NCBI GenBank assembly: GCA_031275145.1
Contig: JAISPE010000002.1
Location: 1-7,463 of the forward strand
Direction: 5' to 3'
Length of the DNA stretch: 7,463 bases
Origin: Prevotellaceae bacterium
GTDB taxonomy: Bacteria; Bacteroidota; Bacteroidia; Bacteroidales; UBA932
Made by a program: the position numbers and the translations under genes. Below are positions 1-5,843 of the stretch, piece by piece (position 1 is the stretch's first letter; every line of letters starts with the position of its first letter). A model generated the notes under the pieces. The model was not told where the DNA came from. It saw only the letters and a program-made list of their open reading frames with translations, and ran no database searches.

Positions 1-2
1 TT

Positions 3-35
3 TTTGTTTTCTTTTTTTAATAATTGTTATCTTTG
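3..35 (+). promoter_or_regulatory. Bacteroidota-type promoter of smpB
   Basis: TTTG at 3-6 is followed after 21 bases by TATCTTTG at 28-35. This matches the Bacteroidota primary sigma factor consensus (TTTG, 19-21 bases, TAnnTTTG). Transcription would start a few bases downstream of the -7 box, giving a leader of roughly 15-20 bases before the smpB ATG at 59. The assignment rests on consensus and position only. Confidence 0.8.
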
Positions 36-58
36 CGCTTCAATTTCGATTTGCGAAT

Positions 59-517
59 ATGAAAGGTAACATTGTGATAAAGAATAAACGAGCGGAATTT
101 GATTACGAATTTCTCGAAAAATATACCGCCGGAATAGCGCTTTTCGGTACGGAAATAAAATCGATAAGAGCGGGAAAAGCAAGTCTTGTCGATTCGTACT
201 GTTATTTTACAGGGAACGAACTGTATATCCATGGACTTCATATATCGGAGTACTGGTGGGGAAATCTGAACAATCACGACCCGAAAAGAGAACGCAAGCT
301 GCTTTTAACCCGTAAAGAATTGAACAAACTGCACAAAAAGACAAAAGAAAAGGGACTGACAGTCATAGCTTCCAAACTCTATATCGCCGAAAACGGTTAT
401 GCAAAACTGGTCATAGGACTTGCGCGCGGGAAAAAATCGTACGATAAAAGAGAATCAATCAAGGAAAAAGACGTTAAACGGGACCTCAAACGGGCTGAAC
501 GAAATTATAACAGATGA
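59..517 (+). CDS. smpB: SsrA-binding protein SmpB
   Basis: SmpB binds the tRNA-like domain of tmRNA and brings it to stalled ribosomes, so that the nascent chain is tagged for degradation and the ribosome released (trans-translation, cytoplasm). The 152-residue product has normal family length and carries the family blocks in order: NKRAEFDYEFLEKYTAGI (9-26), GTEIKSIRAGKASL (30-43), HDPKRERKLLL (73-83) and GLARGKKSYDKRESIKEKD (120-138). The basic tail (KRDLKRAERNYNR) is the part that in known SmpB becomes helical and enters the mRNA channel. The ATG at 59 is chosen because it places the conserved N terminus correctly and follows a consensus promoter by about 23 bases. No Shine-Dalgarno sequence is visible. 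It overlaps the next gene by 4 bases (ATGA), so the two are probably translationally coupled. The tmRNA gene itself is not in the window. Confidence 0.97.
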   Translation: MKGNIVIKNKRAEFDYEFLEKYTAGIALFGTEIKSIRAGKASLVDSYCYFTGNELYIHGLHISEYWWGNLNNHDPKRERKLLLTRKELNKLHKKTKEKGLTVIASKLYIAENGYAKLVIGLARGKKSYDKRESIKEKDVKRDLKRAERNYNR

Positions 518-1704
518 ATAAAAAACTATTTCTCAGACGCGGAAGAGAAGATTCGATAAAACGTTTCCATCCGTGGATATTTTCCGGAGCAGTAAAAAGC
601 ATGGACGCCGGCGTAAACGACGGAGATGTGGTCGATGTATATTCGTCGGAAAACGAATTTCTGTGCCGGGGACATTACGAGCCGGGGTCTATTGCCGTCA
701 GGATACTGACATTTGTCGATGAGGAGATTAACGAACAGTTTTTCAAAGACAGAATATCCGGAGCGTATCGTCTGCGTAAAAGATGCGTTATCCCTGCTTT
801 TGAGGATAAAGCGGGCGATATGTACAGGCTGGTGCATGGCGAAGGCGATTTGCTGTCGGGATTAGTCATTGACATATACGGAGATATGGCCGTTATGCAG
901 GCTCATTCCGTCGGGATGGGCAGGTCCTGCGAATTGATTGCAAAAGCATTGACCGGTGTTTGCGATGAAGTTAAATACGTGTACAATAAAAGCTCGTCGA
1001 CCCTGCCGAAAGGAAAATACACTGCCGGCGACGACGGATGGCTGTCTCTCGAAAGAGAATTGCCTGTCACTGTTTACGAATACGGCAATCGTTTTGAAAT
1101 CAATCCGGGAGAAGGTCAGAAAACAGGCTTTTTTATCGACCAGCGTGAAAACCGTCTCCTGTTGCAGAAATATTCGCGGGGCGCGTCGGCGCTAAACCTG
1201 TTCGCTTATACGGGCGCTTTTTCGGTGTACGCACTGAGAGGAGGCGCGGCAAAAGTCGATTCGGTGGACAGCTCGGCCAGGGCTATCGCTATGGCAAACA
1301 GAAATGTCGAACTGAATTTCGGCAGTGCGGCAAATCACAGGGGAACAGTTTCGGACGTGTCCGATTATCTGAGAAAAACGGAAGATGTTTACGATATGAT
1401 AATATCCGATCCTCCGGCGTTTGCCAAACATCAGAGCGCCGTCAAAAACGCTCTGAGGGCATATATACGGCTAAACGCCAAAGCGATGGAAAAACTTGCG
1501 CCCTCGGGAGGAATACTGTTTACTTTCAGCTGTTCGCAAGCCGTCAATAAACAGCAGTTTTTGCAGGCGCTGTTCTCTGCCGCCGCAATCGCCGGACGAC
1601 AGGCGAGCATTTTGCACTGTCTGAACCAGCCGGCCGACCATCCGGTAAATATATATCATCCCGAAGGAGATTACCTGAAAGGATTGGTGGTTTATGTAAA
1701 ATAA
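514..1704 (+). CDS. rlmI: RlmI-type 23S rRNA (cytosine-C5) methyltransferase
   Basis: This is a class I SAM-dependent rRNA methyltransferase of the RlmI/YccW family, whose E. coli member makes m5C1962 in 23S rRNA. The 396 residues match the family length. A PUA-like RNA-binding domain occupies about residues 1-75 (HPWIFSGAV, 19-27). A linker domain follows (LVHGEGDLLSGLVIDIYGD, 106-124), then GEGQKTGFFIDQR (199-211). The Rossmann domain shows motif I, LNLFAYTGAFSVYA (227-240), with a likely SAM-binding acidic residue near D249-D252. It continues with the DPPAFAK loop (299-305) and FSCS (338-341), whose Cys340 is the probable catalytic cysteine by analogy with other m5C enzymes. The gene overlaps smpB by 4 bases and ends in three consecutive in-frame TAA codons (1702-1710). 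Family assignment is firm. The exact target base is inferred from homology, and a related paralogue could have another site. Confidence 0.88.
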   Translation: MNKKLFLRRGREDSIKRFHPWIFSGAVKSMDAGVNDGDVVDVYSSENEFLCRGHYEPGSIAVRILTFVDEEINEQFFKDRISGAYRLRKRCVIPAFEDKAGDMYRLVHGEGDLLSGLVIDIYGDMAVMQAHSVGMGRSCELIAKALTGVCDEVKYVYNKSSSTLPKGKYTAGDDGWLSLERELPVTVYEYGNRFEINPGEGQKTGFFIDQRENRLLLQKYSRGASALNLFAYTGAFSVYALRGGAAKVDSVDSSARAIAMANRNVELNFGSAANHRGTVSDVSDYLRKTEDVYDMIISDPPAFAKHQSAVKNALRAYIRLNAKAMEKLAPSGGILFTFSCSQAVNKQQFLQALFSAAAIAGRQASILHCLNQPADHPVNIYHPEGDYLKGLVVYVK

Positions 1705-1719
1705 TAATAAATTAAAAAT

Positions 1720-3117
1720 ATGGAATTTAGAATAGAAAAAGACACTATGGGAGAAGTGAAAGTTCCTGCAGATGTGTATTGGGGAGCTCAAACCCAGCGA
1801 AGTATCGAAAATTTTAAGATTGCAAGGGATATTAACCGTATGCCGAAAGAGATAATCGAAGGTTTTGCATGTCTCAAAAAGGCTGCCGCCCTGACAAATC
1901 TCGAACTCGGAGTGATTTCAAGAGAAAAAGCGGAACTGATTGCTCAGGTCTGTGACGAGATTTTAGACCACAAGTTAGACGATCAGTTTCCGCTGGTCGT
2001 ATGGCAGACGGGTAGCGGTACGCAAAGCAATATGAACTGCAACGAGGTTGTCGCATATCGCGGGCATGTCATCAGAGGCGGACAACTGACCGACAAAGAG
2101 AAGTTTCTGCATCCCAACGACGACGTAAACAAATCGCAGTCGTCAAACGACACTTTCCCGACGGCCATGCATATTGCCGCTTACAAACTTTTAGTCGATG
2201 TGACTGTTCCCGGAATAGAAAAATTAAGGGATACTCTGGCCGCAAAAAGCAGGGAGTTTATGAACGTCGTGAAAATCGGGAGAACTCACTTTATGGATGC
2301 TACGCCTCTGACTCTGGGACAGGAATTTAGCGGTTATGCTGCGCAACTGACTCACGGACTTAAAGCAATCAGGAACGCTCTGCCTCATCTCTCGGAACTT
2401 GCTCTGGGCGGCACTGCTGTAGGTACGGGTATAAACACTCCCGAAGGATATGCCGAACTTGTCGCCAAAAATATCGCCAAGCTGACCGGTCTGCCGTTTG
2501 TTTCCGCCGAAAACAAGTTTGAAGCGCTGGCGGCGCACGATGCTGTAGTCGAGGCGCACGGCGCATTGAAAACCGTAGCGGTCAGTCTGATGAAAATTGC
2601 CAACGATATCCGTATTTTAAGTTCGGGACCGCGTTCGGGTATCGGCGAAATTTCGATTCCCGACAACGAGCCGGGCTCTTCAATCATGCCCGGGAAAGTC
2701 AATCCGACACAGTGCGAGGCCTTAACAATGATTGCAGCCCAGGTGCTTGGAAACGATGTTGCCATAAACATAGGTGGCGCTACCGGACATTTTGAACTCA
2801 ACGTGTTTAAACCTGTGATAATATACAATTTCATTCACAGCGCACGTCTGATTGGCGAAGGATGCGTAAGTTTCAACGATAAATGCGCAGAGGGTATCAA
2901 ACCGCTGTACGCCAATATCGAAAAACATCTCAATAACAGTCTGATGCTCGTTACGGCTCTGAATACCAGAATAGGTTACTACAAGGCCGCCGAAATTGCA
3001 CAGACAGCACACAGAGAAGGTTCTACTCTCAAAGAAACTGCGATAAAACTCGGTTATCTCACCGCCGAGGAATTTGACCTCTGGGTCGATCCTTCAAAAA
3101 TGGTGGGCAAACTGTAG
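1720..3117 (+). CDS. fumC: Class II fumarate hydratase (fumarase C)
   Basis: This enzyme reversibly hydrates fumarate to L-malate in the TCA cycle or its reductive branch. It is a cytoplasmic, iron-free homotetramer of the aspartase/fumarase superfamily. The 465 residues match the usual length of about 460-470. Visible landmarks are TGSGTQSNMN (97-106, substrate binding), SSNDTFPTA (141-149), GRTHFMDATPLTLGQEF (187-203, with the general-acid/base His190) and the superfamily signature GSSIMPGKVNP (319-329). In that signature Ser320 is the expected catalytic base, with Lys326 and Asn328. GTAVGTGINTP (231-241) favours fumarase over aspartase, although aspartase cannot be excluded by eye. The ATG at 1720 lies 15 bases after the methyltransferase stop, behind an A/T-rich leader without Shine-Dalgarno. 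No separate promoter was seen, so it is probably read through from smpB. Confidence 0.95.
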   Translation: MEFRIEKDTMGEVKVPADVYWGAQTQRSIENFKIARDINRMPKEIIEGFACLKKAAALTNLELGVISREKAELIAQVCDEILDHKLDDQFPLVVWQTGSGTQSNMNCNEVVAYRGHVIRGGQLTDKEKFLHPNDDVNKSQSSNDTFPTAMHIAAYKLLVDVTVPGIEKLRDTLAAKSREFMNVVKIGRTHFMDATPLTLGQEFSGYAAQLTHGLKAIRNALPHLSELALGGTAVGTGINTPEGYAELVAKNIAKLTGLPFVSAENKFEALAAHDAVVEAHGALKTVAVSLMKIANDIRILSSGPRSGIGEISIPDNEPGSSIMPGKVNPTQCEALTMIAAQVLGNDVAINIGGATGHFELNVFKPVIIYNFIHSARLIGEGCVSFNDKCAEGIKPLYANIEKHLNNSLMLVTALNTRIGYYKAAEIAQTAHREGSTLKETAIKLGYLTAEEFDLWVDPSKMVGKL

Positions 3118-3165
3118 GTTATCTGTAAAATTTTAATGGATAATTCTCATATAAACTCAAATGTA

Positions 3166-3212
3166 AACAGTCGAAAACGGATAATTGCATAAATATCTGT
3201 TTTTCGACTGTT
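3166..3212. terminator. Hairpin downstream of fumC
   Basis: AACAGTCGAAAA (3166-3177) and TTTTCGACTGTT (3201-3212) are perfect 12-base inverted repeats. The intervening sequence contains a further short pair, GATA (3180-3183) and TATC (3194-3197). The hairpin lies about 50 bases after the fumC stop and between convergent genes. It lacks a clear U-tract on either strand, so it may protect a 3' end or act as a weak bidirectional terminator rather than a standard intrinsic one. Confidence 0.55.
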
Positions 3213-3258
3213 AAACATTCAATCCTTTAAAAACGCTTACTGTAAGTTGTAGTTCATT

Positions 3259-3311
3259 GCATTCCGTCATCGCTATTCATTTACGTATTTCCTAACGGAA
3301 TGCTTTTTTTT
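3259..3311 (+). terminator. Candidate intrinsic terminator of the smpB-rlmI-fumC unit
   Basis: GCATTCCGT (3259-3267) is the exact reverse complement of ACGGAATGC (3295-3303), and eight T residues follow at 3304-3311. The stem with a T-run on the + strand is what an intrinsic terminator needs, but the 27-base loop is long. The minus-strand copy lacks a T-run, so it fits the rightward transcript better than the convergent DUF2442 gene. Confidence 0.65.
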
Positions 3312-3326
3312 ACAGCCTTTTGTGGT

Positions 3327-3764
3327 TTAAACGAACTCTGCCTCTGATAATTGTTTTGCCAGCTCGTGTAACCCCTGCTCTATCTCCTTTTTTCTTTTTT
3401 CCGACGGCGTTTTTATTCCGTAGATATATTTCGCCATAAGACTCCTGTTTATCCCTATCTGTTGAGCAAAAGAAGAAACATTAATTTGCGGATGCGCTGA
3501 AAAAAAATCGCCTATCGGATTTTTTTTCGGTTCTTCATTCGCAAAGAAACTGTCAATATGAATATCTTCATCCAGATTTTCCCACCTTATGTCGTCTCCG
3601 AATTTTCCTATTTTGAAGGCATTGCGTTCCGATTCTGTGGCATCCTTCAACAAGGGAAAAGCTTCGAGAGGACGGCTGTAAGTTTCTCCCTGTTCCGTTT
3701 CAATAAAAATCCTGTTTTCTGAAAACCGGACTTTTTTTACTGTTCTTTTTTTCTTAATCTCCAT
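3327..3764 (-). CDS. DUF2442 domain protein with C-terminal helix-turn-helix
   Basis: The 145-residue protein begins with a DUF2442-like domain. Visible blocks, numbered from the chosen start, are RPLEAFPLL (31-39), ATESERNAF (42-50) and DDIRWENLDEDIHIDSFF (57-74). The last block matches the family's characteristic tryptophan-acidic stretch. After a linker comes an XRE-like helix-turn-helix, SSFAQQIGINRSLMAKYIYG (97-116), followed by a helical PSEKRKKEIEQGLHELAKQL segment (120-139). It is therefore a probable DNA-binding protein. The start at 3764 gives an 11-base overlap with the upstream DUF4160 gene. An in-frame ATG at 3788 would add eight residues (MLKNGINI) and cannot be excluded. The pairing with DUF4160 recurs in bacteria and is often suspected to be a toxin-antitoxin-like module; I infer an antitoxin or regulator role. 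The exact biochemical role is unknown. Confidence 0.85.
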   Translation of the reverse strand: MEIKKKRTVKKVRFSENRIFIETEQGETYSRPLEAFPLLKDATESERNAFKIGKFGDDIRWENLDEDIHIDSFFANEEPKKNPIGDFFSAHPQINVSSFAQQIGINRSLMAKYIYGIKTPSEKRKKEIEQGLHELAKQLSEAEFV

Positions 3765-3990
3765 GATATTTATGCCATTCTTTAACAAACTCCTCTTTAT
3801 ACAAATTAATTATGATCAGCGCCTTTTTTATATCTTTGGGTTTTATGTCCCTGTTTTCTACCACTTTTATTGCCGGAATCAAATTTATTTTTGCTCTTCC
3901 ATCACTGTTTTCAACATGAACATGCACAAGCTTATGTTCATCTGAATAGAAGTAGAACCGCAAACCAAAAATATTCAACAGTGTAGGCAT
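3754..3990 (-). CDS. DUF4160 domain protein
   Basis: This is a small 78-residue protein of the DUF4160 type. The N terminus MPTLLNIFGLRFYFYSDEH (1-19) and the following HVHV (23-26) are the hallmarks of the family. They are followed by a DGRAKINLIPAIKV strand region and a helical C terminus ending in EEFVKEWHKYHGD. No signal peptide or membrane segment is evident. It is the first gene of a two-gene operon, with its stop codon inside the start region of the DUF2442-HTH gene. A consensus promoter lies directly upstream. Function is unproven. Small size, operon order and a downstream DNA-binding partner suggest the effector half of a toxin-antitoxin-like pair, but no catalytic site can be named from sequence. 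Confidence 0.85.
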   Translation of the reverse strand: MPTLLNIFGLRFYFYSDEHKLVHVHVENSDGRAKINLIPAIKVVENRDIKPKDIKKALIIINLYKEEFVKEWHKYHGD

Positions 3991-4014
3991 CTGTTTTAAT
4001 CTTTATTTATGCGA

Positions 4015-4046
4015 CAAAGATAGGGATAATTTTTTATCCCCGCAAA
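4015..4046 (-). promoter_or_regulatory. Promoter of the DUF4160-DUF2442 operon
   Basis: Read on the minus strand, TTTG (4046-4043) is followed after 20 bases by TATCTTTG (4022-4015), an exact match to the Bacteroidota promoter consensus. The DUF4160 ATG lies 24 bases beyond the -7 box, giving a very short leader. Confidence 0.85.
4023..4040. promoter_or_regulatory. Operator-like palindrome inside the DUF4160 promoter
   Basis: GGGATAA (4023-4029) and TTATCCC (4034-4040) form a perfect inverted repeat with a 4-base TTTT centre. It occupies 18 of the 20 bases between the -33 and -7 boxes. A protein bound here would block the promoter. The obvious candidate is the helix-turn-helix protein encoded by the operon's second gene, but that link is inference. 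Confidence 0.6.
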
Positions 4047-4076
4047 TTTTAATCAGAATTTTTAAGTCGGCACTGG

Positions 4077-4097
4077 TTTTTGAGAGTTCTTCAAAAA
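4077..4097. repeat. Inverted repeat overlapping the hisB -33 box
   Basis: TTTTTGA (4077-4083) and TCAAAAA (4091-4097) are perfect 7-base inverted repeats with a 7-base centre. The left arm contains the -33 TTTG. It could be an operator, but A/T-rich arms of this length also arise by chance. Confidence 0.35.
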
Positions 4098-4109
4098 GTA
4101 TTAATTTTG
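4079..4109 (+). promoter_or_regulatory. Bacteroidota-type promoter of hisB-hisH-hisA
   Basis: TTTG (4079-4082) and TAATTTTG (4102-4109) are separated by 19 bases and fit the TTTG/TAnnTTTG consensus. The leader to the hisB ATG at 4177 would be about 60 bases. It contains no obvious run of histidine codons, so a classical his attenuator peptide is not seen. The promoter diverges from the DUF4160 promoter, with the two -33 boxes about 32 bases apart. Confidence 0.75.
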
Positions 4110-4161
4110 CGGCGCATTTCAGGCTGTATGTCGGACAGGATTGTAAGACATTTAAACAGGA

Positions 4162-4180
4162 AATGATATCATTGACATGA
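4162..4180 (+). promoter_or_regulatory. Palindrome and five-codon minicistron at the hisB start
   Basis: AATGATATCATT (4162-4173) is a perfect 12-base palindrome ending three bases before the hisB ATG. An upstream ATG at 4163 opens a five-codon frame (M-I-S-L-T) whose TGA (4178-4180) overlaps the hisB ATG as ATGA, the same overlap style used between the his genes. AGGA at 4157-4160 lies only two bases before that ATG, closer than a normal ribosome-binding site. Whether the minicistron is translated is unknown. Confidence 0.35.
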
Positions 4181-5268
4181 AAAAAGTATTATTTATTGAC
4201 CGTGACGGGACTCTGGTCATTGAGCCTGCAACAGATTATCAGATTGACAGTCTCGAAAAACTTGAATTTTATCCGGGTGTTTTTCAGAATCTCGCAAAAA
4301 TTGCAAAAGAACTCGATTACGAACTTGTGATGGTTACAAATCAGGACGGTTTGGGTACGGAATCGTTTCCCGAAGAAACTTTCTGGCCTGTACAGAATAA
4401 GATTGTCCGGGCATTTGAAAACGAAGGCGTTATATTTGCAGATATATATATCGACAAAAGTTTTCCCCACGAAAACCTGCCGACTCGAAAACCGGGTACA
4501 GCCATGTTGAACAAATATCTGTACGGAGAATATGATCTGAAAAACTCTTTTGTGATAGGCGACCGGCCGACGGATGTGGAACTTGCAAAAAATCTCGGCG
4601 CAAAATCTGTCCTGATCAGCGGAAATGACTGTCCCGACGCCGATTTGACCGCTGCGGACTGGAGCGAAATATACTCGTACCTGAAACAGATACCTCGCCG
4701 CGCACATGTATCCAGAAAAACATCGGAAACGAATATCGATATAACTCTCAATATCGACGGATCAGGCAAAAGCAGTATTTCCACCGGACTGGGTTTTTTC
4801 GACCACATGCTCGAACAGATAGCGAAACACGGTAACATGGATTTGACTGTCGATGTAAAAGGCGATCTGCATATTGATGAACACCATACTGTTGAAGATG
4901 TCGGCATCGCTTTGGGCGCGGCATTTCAGGACGCTTTGGGAAGCAAGAAAGGAATCGAACGTTACGGATTCTGTCTTCCGATGGACGACTGTCTGGCGCA
5001 GGTTGCCGTTGATTTCGGCGGACGGCCATGGCTTGTCTGGCAGGTCGGGTTCAGGAGGGAAAAGATAGGGGAAGTGCCAACCGAAATGTTCATGCACTTT
5101 TTCAAATCGTTCTCCGATAACGCCAAATGTAATCTCAATATCAAAGCGGAAGGCGAAAACGAACATCACAAAATCGAAGGTATCTTCAAAGCTTTCGCCA
5201 AAGCATTGAAACATGCTGTACGGCATACGGATAATTTTATCATACCAAGTACAAAAGGAAGTTTATGA
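4177..5268 (+). CDS. hisB: Bifunctional histidinol-phosphatase / imidazoleglycerol-phosphate dehydratase
   Basis: HisB catalyses two histidine biosynthesis steps: IGP dehydration to imidazole-acetol phosphate, and histidinol-phosphate hydrolysis to histidinol. The 363 residues are close to the length of fused enzymes. The HAD-type phosphatase (about 1-165) shows DRDGT (8-12, nucleophile Asp8 and Asp10), TNQDG (54-58), Lys105 in TRKP, and GDRPTD (128-133). The dehydratase (about 176-363) shows FFDHML (207-212), DEHHTVEDVG (234-243) and ENEHHKIEG (327-335), the duplicated metal-binding HHxxE motifs. The zinc loop of E. coli HisB, with its Cys/His ligands before RKP, is replaced here by SFPHENLPTRKP (95-106), which has no cysteine. 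I recall similar loops in other Bacteroidota, so it is probably a lineage trait. The gene is first in its operon and overlaps hisH by 4 bases. Confidence 0.97.
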   Translation: MKKVLFIDRDGTLVIEPATDYQIDSLEKLEFYPGVFQNLAKIAKELDYELVMVTNQDGLGTESFPEETFWPVQNKIVRAFENEGVIFADIYIDKSFPHENLPTRKPGTAMLNKYLYGEYDLKNSFVIGDRPTDVELAKNLGAKSVLISGNDCPDADLTAADWSEIYSYLKQIPRRAHVSRKTSETNIDITLNIDGSGKSSISTGLGFFDHMLEQIAKHGNMDLTVDVKGDLHIDEHHTVEDVGIALGAAFQDALGSKKGIERYGFCLPMDDCLAQVAVDFGGRPWLVWQVGFRREKIGEVPTEMFMHFFKSFSDNAKCNLNIKAEGENEHHKIEGIFKAFAKALKHAVRHTDNFIIPSTKGSL

Positions 5269-5843
5269 CAGCAATTGTAAAATATAATGCCGGCAATACG
5301 GCTTCGGTGAAAAATGCGCTCGACAGGCTGGGCTGTTCATGCAAAATAACTGACGATAAAGACGAAATACTCTCTGCCGAAAAGGTGATTTTTCCGGGAG
5401 TCGGCGAAGCAAGTTCGGCAATGAGGTATCTGCGTAAAGAGAACATGCACACGCTAATCTCTTCGCTGAAACAGCCTGTTTTGGGGATATGTCTCGGTTT
5501 GCAGCTGATGTGCAAATCGTCCGAAGAAGGCGATGCGGAATGTCTGGGAATATTCGACACCGAAGTGAAACTGTTTCCGCCGGCAGGCATTGTCCCTCAC
5601 ATGGGATGGAACAGTCTCAGAGAGATCAAATCCCCGCTGTTCAACGGAATAGAGCCTGTTCACGACTTCTATTTCGTACACAGTTATTACGCCGGACTTT
5701 GTCCGGAAACTGTTGCCGTCTGCGATTATATCGTCCCGTTTGCGGCGGCAATCAGCAAAAATAATTTCTACGCAACTCAGTTTCATCCCGAAAAATCGGC
5801 GTCGACAGGAGAACGGATATTGAAAAATTTTCTTGAACTGTGA
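5265..5843 (+). CDS. hisH: Imidazole glycerol phosphate synthase, glutaminase subunit HisH
   Basis: HisH releases ammonia from glutamine and channels it to HisF, which forms IGP and AICAR from PRFAR. The 192-residue class I glutamine amidotransferase has normal length. The N terminus VKYNAGN (5-11) and PGVG (44-47) are typical of HisH. The active site shows nucleophile Cys76 in GICLG (74-78) and the His174-Glu176 dyad in FHPEKS (173-178), so all three triad residues are present. HMGWN (112-116) is also conserved. The ATG at 5265 overlaps the hisB stop as ATGA and is preceded three bases upstream by AGGAAG (5256-5261), one of the few Shine-Dalgarno-like sites here. The obligate partner hisF is not in the window and must lie elsewhere if the pathway is complete. 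Confidence 0.97.
   Translation: MTAIVKYNAGNTASVKNALDRLGCSCKITDDKDEILSAEKVIFPGVGEASSAMRYLRKENMHTLISSLKQPVLGICLGLQLMCKSSEEGDAECLGIFDTEVKLFPPAGIVPHMGWNSLREIKSPLFNGIEPVHDFYFVHSYYAGLCPETVAVCDYIVPFAAAISKNNFYATQFHPEKSASTGERILKNFLEL

Noticed and set aside
2385..2834. A 149-codon minus-strand open frame inside fumC
   Set aside because: It is antisense to a highly conserved enzyme gene and has no promoter or recognisable motif.
4110..4176. His leader-peptide attenuator before hisB
   Set aside because: No run of CAT/CAC codons, no leader frame rich in histidine and no terminator/antiterminator pair is present in the short leader.
4341..4907. A long minus-strand open frame (188 codons) inside hisB
   Set aside because: It lies antisense to hisB, whose product is unmistakable. 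Its translation matches no family I recognise, and it looks like a codon-bias shadow.
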